64,000 bases of DNA. Origin: Bryopsis sp. KO-2023. Lineage: Eukaryota; Chlorophyta; Ulvophyceae; Bryopsidales; Bryopsidaceae. Below, in pieces: positions 10,316 to 19,471 of this stretch; positions within the stretch are counted from its first letter, which is position 1, and each line of letters opens with the position of its first letter. The translations under genes were made by a program, and so were the position numbers. The notes beneath the pieces were generated by a model. It was not told where the DNA came from. It did not search any database and saw nothing but the letters and a program-made list of their open reading frames with translations. The stretch covers positions 1,798,001-1,862,000 of the forward strand of contig BSYQ01000012.1 of assembly GCA_030272585.1 (NCBI GenBank). Direction: 5' to 3'.

Positions 10316-10798
10316 ATGAGTTTTGGTAGACCTGTAGCAGTGAGAAGTAGCGAAAGTGAGGCAGAAACAGACGAGGAAACTGTGATTCAGGGTGAGGCAG
10401 AGTTTCAGGGAAACCTGCCACCTGATCTGTTTACTTTCGCAGGGGACTGGGTTCCAGCTCCTTACAGGTTACCCAGACCGGTGCAGGTTCTGGGTCCAGT
10501 GAGACACCCGTTGGCAGTGGTGCCACCACCTCCTCTCAGAGCGCCTCCTCACGGCCACAGAAAGACAGAACGCAGTGGTAACGTCATCAGATACTACGAC
10601 TGTTCTGATCCTCAGTGTCCTATCTACAGATTGCAGAGGGCAACGCAGGAGAGGCGTGAGCAGAACGAGCAGAGGCGTGAGCAGAACGAGCTGAGGCGCA
10701 GAAGGAATGTCAGGCGGGGAGGAGCAGATGGGGGTACCAGCCCCAGATCCTTTCGATCTGCAGGCAATGAGGCAGATGATAACAGATCTGCAGAATGA
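10316..10798 (+). CDS. Chromovirus ORF-B, paralogue of ORF-A with basic tail
   Basis: 160 codons. It shares the plan of ORF-A: acidic start (SSESEAETDEE), Pro-rich middle, then VIRYYDCSDPQCPIYRLQRA (C-x4-C) and a highly charged, probably helical RREQNEQRREQNELRRRR segment. The last 92 bases overlap gag in another frame (gag is +1). If the TAA after ORF-A were read through, A and B would form one protein of about 276 residues with a duplicated module. RNA or DNA binding by the Arg-rich tail is plausible but inferred. Confidence 0.55.
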   Translation: MSFGRPVAVRSSESEAETDEETVIQGEAEFQGNLPPDLFTFAGDWVPAPYRLPRPVQVLGPVRHPLAVVPPPPLRAPPHGHRKTERSGNVIRYYDCSDPQCPIYRLQRATQERREQNEQRREQNELRRRRNVRRGGADGGTSPRSFRSAGNEADDNRSAE

Positions 10799-11900
10799 AG
10801 TCCTTCACCTGAGGAATGTTGCTGCAAATGTCAACCATCAGATGAATGATGTGGTGCAGCAGGCTGTGGCAGAAAGGTTGCCTCAGCCACAGGCTCCAGC
10901 AGCACTGGGCAAGGCCAGAGCAAAGACACCAGATGCTTGGTATGGTGACCCTGGTGATATCCCACTGAATGAGTGGCAGGTGCAGTTACAGACATATTTT
11001 GATGTGACAGGCACAAGGGATGTAGAGCAGCAGGTTTTAGTGGCTGCAGGATCACTCAGGGGAGCTGCAGGTACTTGGTGGAGAGGCAGATATGAGGCTG
11101 CTCTTGCAGGCCACCAGGAACTGCCTCAGTCACTTGTTGCTTTGGTTGAACAGCTGAGACAGGAGTTTGGCAAGGTGAACGAGAACCGTGACTTCAGAAG
11201 AGAGTGGTCTCGGTTGCGTCAGGGGCGACTTTCGGTTGCTGAGTATGTACACAAGTTTCGCAGGCTCACACTGCAGATTCATGACAGCAATCCTGGGGAA
11301 AAGCTCTTCAGGTTCATGGAGGGTCTGCACGAGCGTCTGCGGACGAAGGTTGAGATGGAAGATCCCAACACCCTCGAAAGAGCGATCGCGCTGGCGGCGA
11401 CCTGGGAAGGTCCTCTTGAAAACTACCACAGAGATCGCAGTCTCAGCAGCAGACGCGCAAGGTCGCGCAGGGACAGATCGAAGAGTCGTGGCAGGTCGTT
11501 CAGCAGAGGCAGATCCCAGAGCAGAGGTCGCAGTAGCAGTCGAGGAAGGTATAACACCGAACGCGACAGGTACCACCCGCAGCGTCAGGCACCACACTTA
11601 GGTGATCGTATGGAGGTTGATGGCCTCCAGCGTAACCGCGTGGGGTTTGATGTCAGGGAAGGTCGCAGCGGCAGTAGAGGTCGCAGCGGCAGTCGCGGTG
11701 GTGATCGCAGTTACAGTCGCAGTAAAAGCAGAGGACGCAGTGGCAGTCCTCGCAGACACCAGAGGCAGAAACGAGGAGGAACTGGAGAGGGTTCCTCAGA
11801 CAGGAGGAGCAGAATGGATATGGGCAGATCAGCAGCCCATGTTGATTGTTACAGGTGTGGCAAGAAAGGCCACTTCGCCGCTGACTGCTCGGAAAACTAA
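10707..11900 (+). CDS. gag: Chromovirus Gag
   Basis: 397 residues. An N-terminal coiled stretch is followed by a retrotransposon-gag domain (about 65-230: PLNEWQVQLQTYFDV, GTWWRGRYE, LRQGRLSVAEYVHKFRRL). Next comes a long Arg/Ser/Gly-rich RS-like region (about 240-370), then one CCHC zinc knuckle, C381-x2-C384-x4-H389-x4-C394, just before the stop. It forms the virus-like particle and binds RNA. The gag stop (11898-11900) is followed by pol in another frame with no overlap, so pol is not made by a simple overlap frameshift. Confidence 0.93.
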   Translation: MSGGEEQMGVPAPDPFDLQAMRQMITDLQNEVLHLRNVAANVNHQMNDVVQQAVAERLPQPQAPAALGKARAKTPDAWYGDPGDIPLNEWQVQLQTYFDVTGTRDVEQQVLVAAGSLRGAAGTWWRGRYEAALAGHQELPQSLVALVEQLRQEFGKVNENRDFRREWSRLRQGRLSVAEYVHKFRRLTLQIHDSNPGEKLFRFMEGLHERLRTKVEMEDPNTLERAIALAATWEGPLENYHRDRSLSSRRARSRRDRSKSRGRSFSRGRSQSRGRSSSRGRYNTERDRYHPQRQAPHLGDRMEVDGLQRNRVGFDVREGRSGSRGRSGSRGGDRSYSRSKSRGRSGSPRRHQRQKRGGTGEGSSDRRSRMDMGRSAAHVDCYRCGKKGHFAADCSEN

Positions 11901-12004
11901 AGAGGTCAAGGGCTGGAGAGTCCCTTGGCCGGAATGAAAAGGTGAAGGAGGACAGAAGAGGAGTGTGGGAGGGCCGGCGTAGCCACCCACACAAGGAGGC
12001 TACC

Positions 12005-15000
12005 ATGGGGAGGGTAGCATCTGTTTCAGGGAAGCAGAACCCGGCAGGTGGTGTGCCTTGTGAAGCCACACCGAAAGGGAAGGTCGGTCGTTTGGAAAAC
12101 GTTGAATTGGCGGGTACTCTGTTGAAGGCAGAGTCTCCTGCAAGTAGGTCAGTGGATGAATTGGCGGGTACTCTGCTGGAGACAGAGTCTCCTGCAAGTA
12201 GGTCAGTGGATGAATTGGCGGGTACTCTGCTGGAGGCAGAGTCTCCTGCAAGTAGGTCAGTGGATGAATTGGCGGGTACTCTGCTGGAGGCAGAGTCTCC
12301 TGCGAGTAGGTCAGTGGATGAATTACTGGGTGCTGCTGCAGGGGCAGTAGCATCTGCAGGAATTTTGAAGGAGGTTTCCGGGAATGAGGAGGCTGGTCGG
12401 TCGAGTGGAACCACCACCTCTCAGGTCCCTGAGGCAGGAGGTGCAGGGCCAGGCGGGGCCACACCTGACCTGCATGAGTTTTCTGTGCATGTGAGTGCTG
12501 ACAGTGATCTGAGGGCAGACACTGCAGACTCGTTTTCAGTGAGAGAGGAATCTGGGCTGGGCAGACCTAATGAAGTTTGCTTTCAAGGACATAGCTTAGA
12601 TGAACCCCCACTTTTGAAGTTGAGAGGAGTCCATGGGGGGACTCAAGGGATGTTGAAGACCACAGGAACTGTGGCAGGTTGTTTTTCTCGAATATTGATA
12701 GATAGTGGGGCAACTGACAATTTTGTTTCAAAAGATTGGTTGCTTGAAAATGGCATTCAGACAGAAGCTGCTGAGGTACTGACTGAGGTGCAGTTAGCAG
12801 ATGGTAAAACCTCAGAAAAGGTAGAAAAAGAACTGCAGGCCAGTGTCAAAATGGGCAAGTTTGTGTCAGAGGAAAAGATGTATGCCATAACACTAGGGAG
12901 GTACGACCTGGTGTTAGGAATGTCTTGGTTAAGCAAACACAACCCTGTCATAGATTGGCAAAAGAAGTTGTTGGTTTTGCAGACACCTCAGGGAGCAGTC
13001 AATCTCAGAATGCAGACTGGTAGAGTAGAGGATTGCAGTACAGCAGAGTTGGATCTGATGTCTGCAGCAGAGTTCGCACAGGTTGCTCGCAAGGGCAGAC
13101 CTATATATTTACTTCATTTGAAAGAAGTGGATGTTGAGCATGCAATAAATGGGTTAGAAAGTACTGAAGCAGTAAAAGGAAGTTTTGCAGATACAGTCTC
13201 AGAGGAAGAAAGAGAAGCTTTGCAGTTGGAAAAAGAAATCAGAAAAGAGTTTCAGGATTTGTTCAAAGAAGAACTGCCTCAGGAGTTACCTCCTGACAGA
13301 GGTGTTAACCACAAGATAGAACTTGTGGAAGGGGCAGAACCGGTAAAGAAGGGACTTTACAGGGCTAGTTTTGCAGAAAGAGAAGAACTGAAAAAGCAGT
13401 TGGCAGAGTTGCTGAAACAGGGTTTTATCAGACCTAGCAAGTCACCCTGGGGATCACCAGTTTTATTCGTTCCAAAGAAAAATGGGAAGTTGAGAATGTG
13501 TGTCGATTTCAGGGCACTGAATAAACTGACAGTGAAAAACAGGTATCCTATTCCAAGGATTGAGGAGTTGCTAGATCAGATTCAGGGAGCTCGTTGTTTC
13601 AGTAAAATAGATCTCTGCTCAGGTTATCATCAAGTGCGGTTGGACCCTGCAGATTCAGAAAAGACGGCCTTCCGCACTAGATATGGGCTTTTTGAATATG
13701 TGGTTCTTCCTTTTGGGCTGACAAATGCCCCTGCCACCTTTATGAACACCATGAACCATGTTCTTCATGATTTCTTGGATATTTTCTGCATAGTTTATCT
13801 GGATGACATTTTGGTTTACAGCAGGAATTGGGCTGAACACAAGGTTCACTTGCAGAAAGTACTGCAGAGACTGAGGGAACAGAAACTGTATGCTTCAGCT
13901 ACTAAATGTGACATCTGCAAGATGCAGGTGGAGTTTTTGGGACATGAAGTGAGTGCTGCAGGTATACAGGTGTTGCAAAACAAAGTGCAGGTTATCAGGG
14001 ACTGGCCTCCCTTAACGTCAGTGAAGGACCTCAGATCCTTCCTTGGCCTGGCAAATTACTACAGAAGGTTCATCAAGGACTTCTCTGCCAGGGCTAAGCC
14101 ATTGACTGCCTTGCTGAAGAAGGAAGCAAGCTGGCAATGGACCGAAAGGGAAGCTGCGTCAATGCAGGATATTAAGGAGGCATTGATGTCTGCACCAGTG
14201 TTGTTGGTGCCTGACCCAGGATTGAAGTTTGAAGTCACCACTGATGCTTCAGACTATGCTATTGGAGCAGTCCTTACACAGGACCATGGACAGGGTCAGC
14301 AGCCTGTGGCCTATGAAAGCAGGAAACTGCAACCTGCAGAACTGAATTATGCTACCCATGAGAAGGAGCTCTTGGCCATTGTACATGCACTCAAGGTGTG
14401 GAGGCACTATCTGGATGCTCAGGAATTTGTGGTGCACACTGATCATGCACCGCTGAAGTATCTACAGACTCAGCCTCAGTTGTCCAAGAGGCAGGCAAGG
14501 TGGATGGAGACCTTGCAATCCTTCAAGTTTGAGATCAAGTACAGACCTGGAAGAGACAATGTGGTGGCAGATGCACTGAGCAGGGCCACACATCAGACTG
14601 CAAGGGAGCAGCCTGAGGTCAATGCACAAGCAAGATTGGACCTGACCCAAGGATTTCAGGAGGAGGTCAAGGAGGCCTATCAAAAGGATCCTTTATGCAA
14701 GCAATTGATTGAGGCAAACTACAGACCAGCTCATGTAAAGTGGGATGGTCAGAGGCTTTGGAGAAGGGTTTGCAATGCCTGGAAATGGTGGATACCTGAT
14801 GCAGACGGGCTCAGGGAGAAGTTGCTCCATGACTGCCATGAATCAGCATTGGCAGGACATCTGGGCAGACGAAAAACGCTGGTCAGAGTGCAGGCGCATT
14901 ATTTCTGGCCACGCATTTCAGGCACAGTACAGAAGTATGTCAAGAATTGCATCCCCTGTCAGAGAAATAAGGCTTCTAATCAGAGGCCTTTGGGTAAGCT

Positions 15001-16093
15001 GCAGCCTCTGCCTATTCCTGATGACAGGTGGTCCAGTGTTTCAATGGATTTTGTAGGCCCTTTGCCTAAAACCAGGAAGGGGTCAGATTATTTGCTTGTG
15101 GTCGTGGACAGATTCAGTAAGATGTTGCGATTGATTCCAACCAAACAAACGGTAACTGCAGCAGGTGTTGCAGATTTATTCTTTCAGAATGTAGTTCGTT
15201 TCTTTGGGTTGCCTAAGGAGATTGTTTCGGATAGAGACAGTCGGTTCACTAGTAATTTTTGGAGAGCTCTGTGGAAGAGAGCAAATACTAGATTGGCAAT
15301 GTCTAGTAGTTACCACCCTGAGACAGACGGGCAGACAGAAAGGGCTAACAGAACTGTGCAGGAGATTCTGCGAAGTTATGTTGAGCCTGCAGGTGCAGAT
15401 TGGGAAGAGCATTTGGCTGCTGCAGAGTTTGCTTACAACTCCAGCATCAATGCCACTACAGGATTCTCTCCCTTTTTCCTTATGTACGGGCAGAATCCCC
15501 GAACTCCTGCAAGTGCTGTAGCAACTACAGCCTGCCCTGCGGTGGATGATTGGTGGACTACTTGGCAACAAGCTCTGCTTGCTGGCAGAGACAACATTGC
15601 TCAAGCTCAGGATCGACATCGCCAGGTGGCGGATCAAACCAGGCGGGGAGGGGGCTTTGAGCCAGGCGAAAAAGTTTTTCTGGCAACCAAGGACTTACCC
15701 CTACCTGATGTGCTGAGCAGGAAACTAACTGCAAAGTTCTGTGGGCCATTTGAGGTGGTAGAAAGGCTGTCAGAGGTGGCAGTCAGGTTGAGGCTGCCAG
15801 GGCATTGGCGAATCCATGATGTGTTTCATGTGTCCAAGCTGAAGCCTGCCTTTATTGATCAGGAGGGCAGTTTTCCAGCCAGGAGGACACATGCACTGCA
15901 GCCTGAACCAGAGCTGGTTGAGGGGCAAGAGGAATACCTGGTGGACAGGATTCTTGCAGAAAGGACTGTCAGAGGCAGGAAGCAGTACCTTGTCAGGTGG
16001 CAGGGCTATGACCAATCAGAGGATACGTGGGAGCCTGCCAGAAACTTGCGAAATGCACCGGACAAGTTACGTGAGTTTGAGATGAGGAGCTGA
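12005..16093 (+). CDS. pol: Chromovirus Pol polyprotein
   Basis: The frame is open from 11942; the first ATG is 12005, giving 1362 residues. Order: four 18-residue repeats (about 35-105), retropepsin with DSGA at about 233, reverse transcriptase with YLDD at 598-601, RNase H (TTDASDYAIG, about 745; THEKELLAIVHALKVWRHYL), integrase with HHCC zinc domain from about 940 and DDE core (MDFVGPLP, SDRDSRFTS, ETDGQTERAN), and a C-terminal chromodomain at about 1310-1352 (EYLVDRIL...YLVRWQGY...TWEP). The chromodomain places it in the chromovirus branch, where this module directs integration to marked chromatin. No stops or frameshifts are seen, so it looks functional. Confidence 0.96.
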   Translation: MGRVASVSGKQNPAGGVPCEATPKGKVGRLENVELAGTLLKAESPASRSVDELAGTLLETESPASRSVDELAGTLLEAESPASRSVDELAGTLLEAESPASRSVDELLGAAAGAVASAGILKEVSGNEEAGRSSGTTTSQVPEAGGAGPGGATPDLHEFSVHVSADSDLRADTADSFSVREESGLGRPNEVCFQGHSLDEPPLLKLRGVHGGTQGMLKTTGTVAGCFSRILIDSGATDNFVSKDWLLENGIQTEAAEVLTEVQLADGKTSEKVEKELQASVKMGKFVSEEKMYAITLGRYDLVLGMSWLSKHNPVIDWQKKLLVLQTPQGAVNLRMQTGRVEDCSTAELDLMSAAEFAQVARKGRPIYLLHLKEVDVEHAINGLESTEAVKGSFADTVSEEEREALQLEKEIRKEFQDLFKEELPQELPPDRGVNHKIELVEGAEPVKKGLYRASFAEREELKKQLAELLKQGFIRPSKSPWGSPVLFVPKKNGKLRMCVDFRALNKLTVKNRYPIPRIEELLDQIQGARCFSKIDLCSGYHQVRLDPADSEKTAFRTRYGLFEYVVLPFGLTNAPATFMNTMNHVLHDFLDIFCIVYLDDILVYSRNWAEHKVHLQKVLQRLREQKLYASATKCDICKMQVEFLGHEVSAAGIQVLQNKVQVIRDWPPLTSVKDLRSFLGLANYYRRFIKDFSARAKPLTALLKKEASWQWTEREAASMQDIKEALMSAPVLLVPDPGLKFEVTTDASDYAIGAVLTQDHGQGQQPVAYESRKLQPAELNYATHEKELLAIVHALKVWRHYLDAQEFVVHTDHAPLKYLQTQPQLSKRQARWMETLQSFKFEIKYRPGRDNVVADALSRATHQTAREQPEVNAQARLDLTQGFQEEVKEAYQKDPLCKQLIEANYRPAHVKWDGQRLWRRVCNAWKWWIPDADGLREKLLHDCHESALAGHLGRRKTLVRVQAHYFWPRISGTVQKYVKNCIPCQRNKASNQRPLGKLQPLPIPDDRWSSVSMDFVGPLPKTRKGSDYLLVVVDRFSKMLRLIPTKQTVTAAGVADLFFQNVVRFFGLPKEIVSDRDSRFTSNFWRALWKRANTRLAMSSSYHPETDGQTERANRTVQEILRSYVEPAGADWEEHLAAAEFAYNSSINATTGFSPFFLMYGQNPRTPASAVATTACPAVDDWWTTWQQALLAGRDNIAQAQDRHRQVADQTRRGGGFEPGEKVFLATKDLPLPDVLSRKLTAKFCGPFEVVERLSEVAVRLRLPGHWRIHDVFHVSKLKPAFIDQEGSFPARRTHALQPEPELVEGQEEYLVDRILAERTVRGRKQYLVRWQGYDQSEDTWEPARNLRNAPDKLREFEMRS
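12108..12323 (+). repeat. Four 54-bp tandem repeats in the pol N-terminal spacer
   Basis: The 54-bp unit encodes LAGTLLEAESPASRSVDE and occurs four times with only a few substitutions, keeping the frame. The unit lies between Gag and protease. Its near-identity suggests recent slippage or unequal exchange. Confidence 0.9.
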
Positions 16094-16266
16094 AAGGACT
16101 TGGCCAAGCAGAGGTGACAGGTTGATACCTCTGACAGACTGAATCAACCCCGACAGAAACGGAAATAGGAGTGCAGTATACTGCAGCAGGAAACTGTCTA
16201 GCAAGTTACGTGCGCAGAGCAGGAAGAGAGAAAGAGGAGCCTATCGTTCGAAAGGAAGGAGTCAAC

Positions 16267-17127
16267 ATGGAACCAGCAAACCAGGCCGCCCTTATCGTCT
16301 CAACCCCCGCTAGCAGCAGTGAACCAGCAGAGGCTGCCCCTGTGGTTATCCCTGCGGCAGCGGTGGAGAAAGCCGACGTGATCGAGGGGGCAGATGAGGT
16401 TGTGGCGTTTGAGGAGGCGGTGCAGGTCCTGCGGAAGAGGGCAGTCGACGTTGCGGAGTTGGAAAGGCTGAGGAGCAAGTGTCAAAAGGTGGAGCAGGAA
16501 AAGTGGAAGCTGCAAGGGTCTCTGAGTGCTGCCGAGAGTGAGCTGAAAGCGTGGCGAGAGTGGGCGAAGAAAATGCCGGTAACGCGGTTGGAGTCCGAAG
16601 AGGAGTTGTCCTTCGGCTTCCTGGACACAGGGCTCCCTGAACCAGAAAAACCTGCAGCAGACCAAAAGAGTGAGATGGAGACGGCGCTGAAAGAAACGGG
16701 ACGTGGCTGTTCGCTTTGCTTCAAGACGGCGAGGTCTCTTGGGGCACCAGTGCGGGAGCTTCCATGTGGGAAGCACCGGGTATGCTGCAGGGACCTCTGT
16801 GTCCAGAGACTCTGGTACGCGCCAGACGTAACGGTGGAGAGGACGAACCCAGACGGGAGCTTGGAGGTGGTTGGACGACTCAGTGGAACGCGAAAGGGGG
16901 TCTCGGTGGATGCGACGAAAGAGTGCGGGCTGTGCAAGCTGCGGGAGCACACGGTCATGGCGCCGAGGGTGCTGACGTCTTTGCGGATTGCGGTCATCAG
17001 TCCACCCCTGCCAACGCAGCCAGCCTCCCCGGGACGAACCAATCGTGATTGCGTGCCGCTGCGAGAGGTCCGCTGGAGTGTGCCTGCGCTTGCGCCAAAG
17101 AGGGGCTTGAAACGTCCGGCGACCTGA
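16267..17127 (+). CDS. Chromovirus ORF-C, coiled-coil and RING-like protein downstream of pol
   Basis: 286 residues from the ATG at 16267 (the frame is open from 16171). An Ala/Pro/Glu-rich N-terminus is followed by a likely coiled coil (about 50-105: VAELERLRSKCQKVEQEKW), then a Cys/His cluster: C148-x2-C151-x15-C167-x2-H170-x2-C173-C174-x3-C178 ... C220-x2-C223. The core ELPCGKHRVCCRDLC resembles the LPCGH..C..C centre of RING fingers of E3 ubiquitin ligases. There is no signal peptide or membrane segment, so it is not an envelope protein despite the env position. The role is unknown; ubiquitin ligation is inferred from the spacing only. Confidence 0.65.
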   Translation: MEPANQAALIVSTPASSSEPAEAAPVVIPAAAVEKADVIEGADEVVAFEEAVQVLRKRAVDVAELERLRSKCQKVEQEKWKLQGSLSAAESELKAWREWAKKMPVTRLESEEELSFGFLDTGLPEPEKPAADQKSEMETALKETGRGCSLCFKTARSLGAPVRELPCGKHRVCCRDLCVQRLWYAPDVTVERTNPDGSLEVVGRLSGTRKGVSVDATKECGLCKLREHTVMAPRVLTSLRIAVISPPLPTQPASPGRTNRDCVPLREVRWSVPALAPKRGLKRPAT

Positions 17128-17218
17128 GGCAGGAATCGACAGGAGGTGTGATCATGGGAGTTGTGGCAGGATTTGAATGTGGTTTGCTCAGTGGGTGCAG
17201 TGAAAGAGTTGGTGATTT

Positions 17219-17393
17219 GGGGCTGTCCAGTTTCTGGTGATCAGTGTGTTGGAAGTGGAATTTTTCAGGCAGGGTTAAACCCTTAGGGCTGTCCAGTTTC
17301 TGGTGATCAGTGTGTTGGAAGTGGAATTTTTCAGGCAGGGTTAAACCCTTAGGGCTGTCCAGTTTCTGGTGATCAGTGTGTTGGAGGTGGACA
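17219..17393 (+). repeat. 67-bp tandem repeat, about 2.6 copies
   Basis: The unit starts GGGCTGTCCAGTTTCTGG and is repeated twice in full plus a partial copy, nearly without change. It lies in the untranslated stretch between ORF-C and the 3' LTR. Confidence 0.9.
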
Positions 17394-18170
17394 AGGATTT
17401 CTTTTGCAGTTTCTGATCAGGTTGAGATGAAAACTCTGAAGTTTGCAACCTGTTTTTGGTTATGGAAATGGTTCACCTGTTGATACATTGCAAGTCCAGC
17501 AGGGTTAAGATGTTATTGCTAGAGAATTCCAATCTGAAATAAGAGTGACTGAATTAACCAAAGGGGGAGTAAAGAATTGCATGGTGACCTTTGAAGGAAG
17601 TCCAGTCAAATGGATTTTTATCTTTGTGAGGTTGGTATTTGTTGCCACTGGAGTATGGCTGATTAAAAGGGCAGATACAACAACCTGCATAGGAGTTTTT
17701 ATTTTAGTTTTGAATGTGGAAATTGGTTTGGCAAATCAGTGGCAGAATTACAACACTTGAGGGGCTGGAAAATGAGAAATTTGGGTTCTATGTTAGACTG
17801 CAGATGGAGTGCAGTGTTTGCTTGAAAGAAGGACTCTGATTTCTATATTACAGGTCCATGGATAGTTTGTTGTGCTGAAACATTTGTGTGGGGAATTTGG
17901 TCCCTGTGAAAGTTATGGTTGTGTCAGAGTTGGCAATTTCCAGTGGCAGGACTTGGGATGATTACATTCATTTTTGGACTTGATTATCAGTGACTGAAAT
18001 CTGAAAGATGTTTTATTTTAATTCAATACATTGGGTTTGGTCTGAGTTGCAGATATGAGTTTTCATTGGCAGAAGTGTGGACTGGAAGTTATTCACTGAT
18101 ATGGGTTTTCCTTAGCACTTACAGTCTTGGGGTTTTTCCTTTCTAAGTTGCAGTAGGGGCTACTGCAGTT
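17394..18170 (+). other. Untranslated spacer between ORF-C and the 3' LTR
   Basis: About 780 bp, T- and G-rich, with no long ORF of note. A 71-codon frame at 17545-17760 contains a hydrophobic stretch (WIFIFVRLVFVATGVWLI) but has no other support and I do not call it a gene. Confidence 0.5.
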
Positions 18171-18184
18171 CAGGTGGGGAGGAA
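18171..18184 (+). promoter_or_regulatory. Polypurine tract
   Basis: AGGTGGGGAGGAA immediately precedes the TG of the 3' LTR, the standard position for the plus-strand primer of LTR retroelements. Confidence 0.8.
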
Positions 18185-18533
18185 TGTAGTGAATCGCCTG
18201 ATTCAGAGCCTGCTGGGCCCTGAATCAGGAGATCTGACTGTAGGTTGGCGAGCTGGCAGCTCAGCAGGTGTCCCTGCTGAACTGGCAGCTCAGAACATTC
18301 TGTGATCTGACCTGATACAGTGATGGGTTCACTGTGTCAGCTCAGTAGTTGTCTGATCAGGGGATCAGGTCTTGTCAGAGGTGCTGCAGCAGGGTATTTG
18401 AGCAGCGCCTCTAGGGTATTGGTACACTTGGTTTTAACCTAGCTTTAACCTTGTTTGGAGTGCTTTGCACCTTGGTCTCCCTTTGTTTCACCTTCAGCTT
18501 GGCTGGCAGACTTGCAGAGTCGCAGCCGTTGCA
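18185..18533 (+). repeat. 3' LTR of the chromovirus
   Basis: 349 bp, same boundaries as the 5' LTR and apparently identical along its length. It is followed at once by the GATAG target duplication (18534-18538). Confidence 0.95.
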
Positions 18534-18849
18534 GATAGGGTAAATACCCAAAGGCCAATATTTCAAATGCAAGGTCAGCAACCTTTCACAAGATGTGATG
18601 CACATTACAGAAAAATAGAGTTTTGTGTGTTTTGATAAAAAAGGAGAGTGGAAGGTAAAAGAACGCAGATGGCTATTTTTTAATACAGTGAAACCATCAC
18701 CACAGGCTGAGTGGGGTGATGTTTTGTTGGATCTTTTTTCTGATATTTGTGTTTATGCTGAAGAGGTTTATTTGCATGGGGTAAATAGAGATGAATATAC
18801 TTTGGACAGTTTTGATCTGAAATAGGAAGCGCCTTTGGAAAGAAATAAT

Positions 18850-19416
18850 TTTTGCTCCTCTTATAACATGAGCTGAAAGGGGTCAGGTTAAACAATTTTT
18901 CGATAATTTACACCAGAGAGGGATTTTGGAGATCATGAAAGTACCTGGGAAAGGGACTTATCACCGTGTGATTGTTATTCCAAAAACTAATAAGGAACGA
19001 TTAAGACTTCTAGTTGATTTTAGAGGGTTGAATTTATTCTTTCAAGATTGGGCTTTTGATTTAAAAGACACGGGGAAGGTGATCAGAGCGGTATCTTCTA
19101 AGGCAAGATATTTTTCCTGTCTAGACATCACAGATGCTTTTTTTCAAATCAAGATAAAAAATCCAAAGATAAAGATCTTATTCGTAATACATGTATTAGG
19201 GGAGTACTATCGGTTTGCTAGGATGCCTCAAGGCTTTAAATTAAGCCCACAGATATGTCAAGCCATATATGAGAAGATATTAATGCCGGAATGTAGTGGT
19301 TTTGTGGTCATCTATATGGATGATATTCTTTTTTTTAGTGAAACGATTGAGCAGCACTGGGACCATGTTTGCAAAGTGATGTCTATTGATAGGGGCACAC
19401 AAGTCCCCGAGACACA

Positions 19417-19471
<55 letters not shown>

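Larger units (their letters stand above)
9181..18533 (+). mobile_element. Complete Ty3/gypsy chromovirus with extra ORFs
   Basis: Two 349-bp LTRs (9181-9529 and 18185-18533) begin TGTAGTG and end GTTGCA; by eye they are identical. The 5-bp target duplication GATAG flanks the element (9176-9180 and 18534-18538). Internal order: primer-binding site, two small ORFs, gag, pol (protease, RT, RNase H, integrase, chromodomain), a downstream RING-like ORF, polypurine tract. The pol frame is intact and the LTRs appear identical, so the insertion is young and possibly still active. It landed in the old dUTPase-bearing retroelement and divides it at 9180/18534. Confidence 0.95.

Noticed and set aside
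17545-17760. Small membrane-protein ORF (env-like) before the 3' LTR
   Set aside because: A single hydrophobic stretch in a T-rich spacer, with no other env feature.
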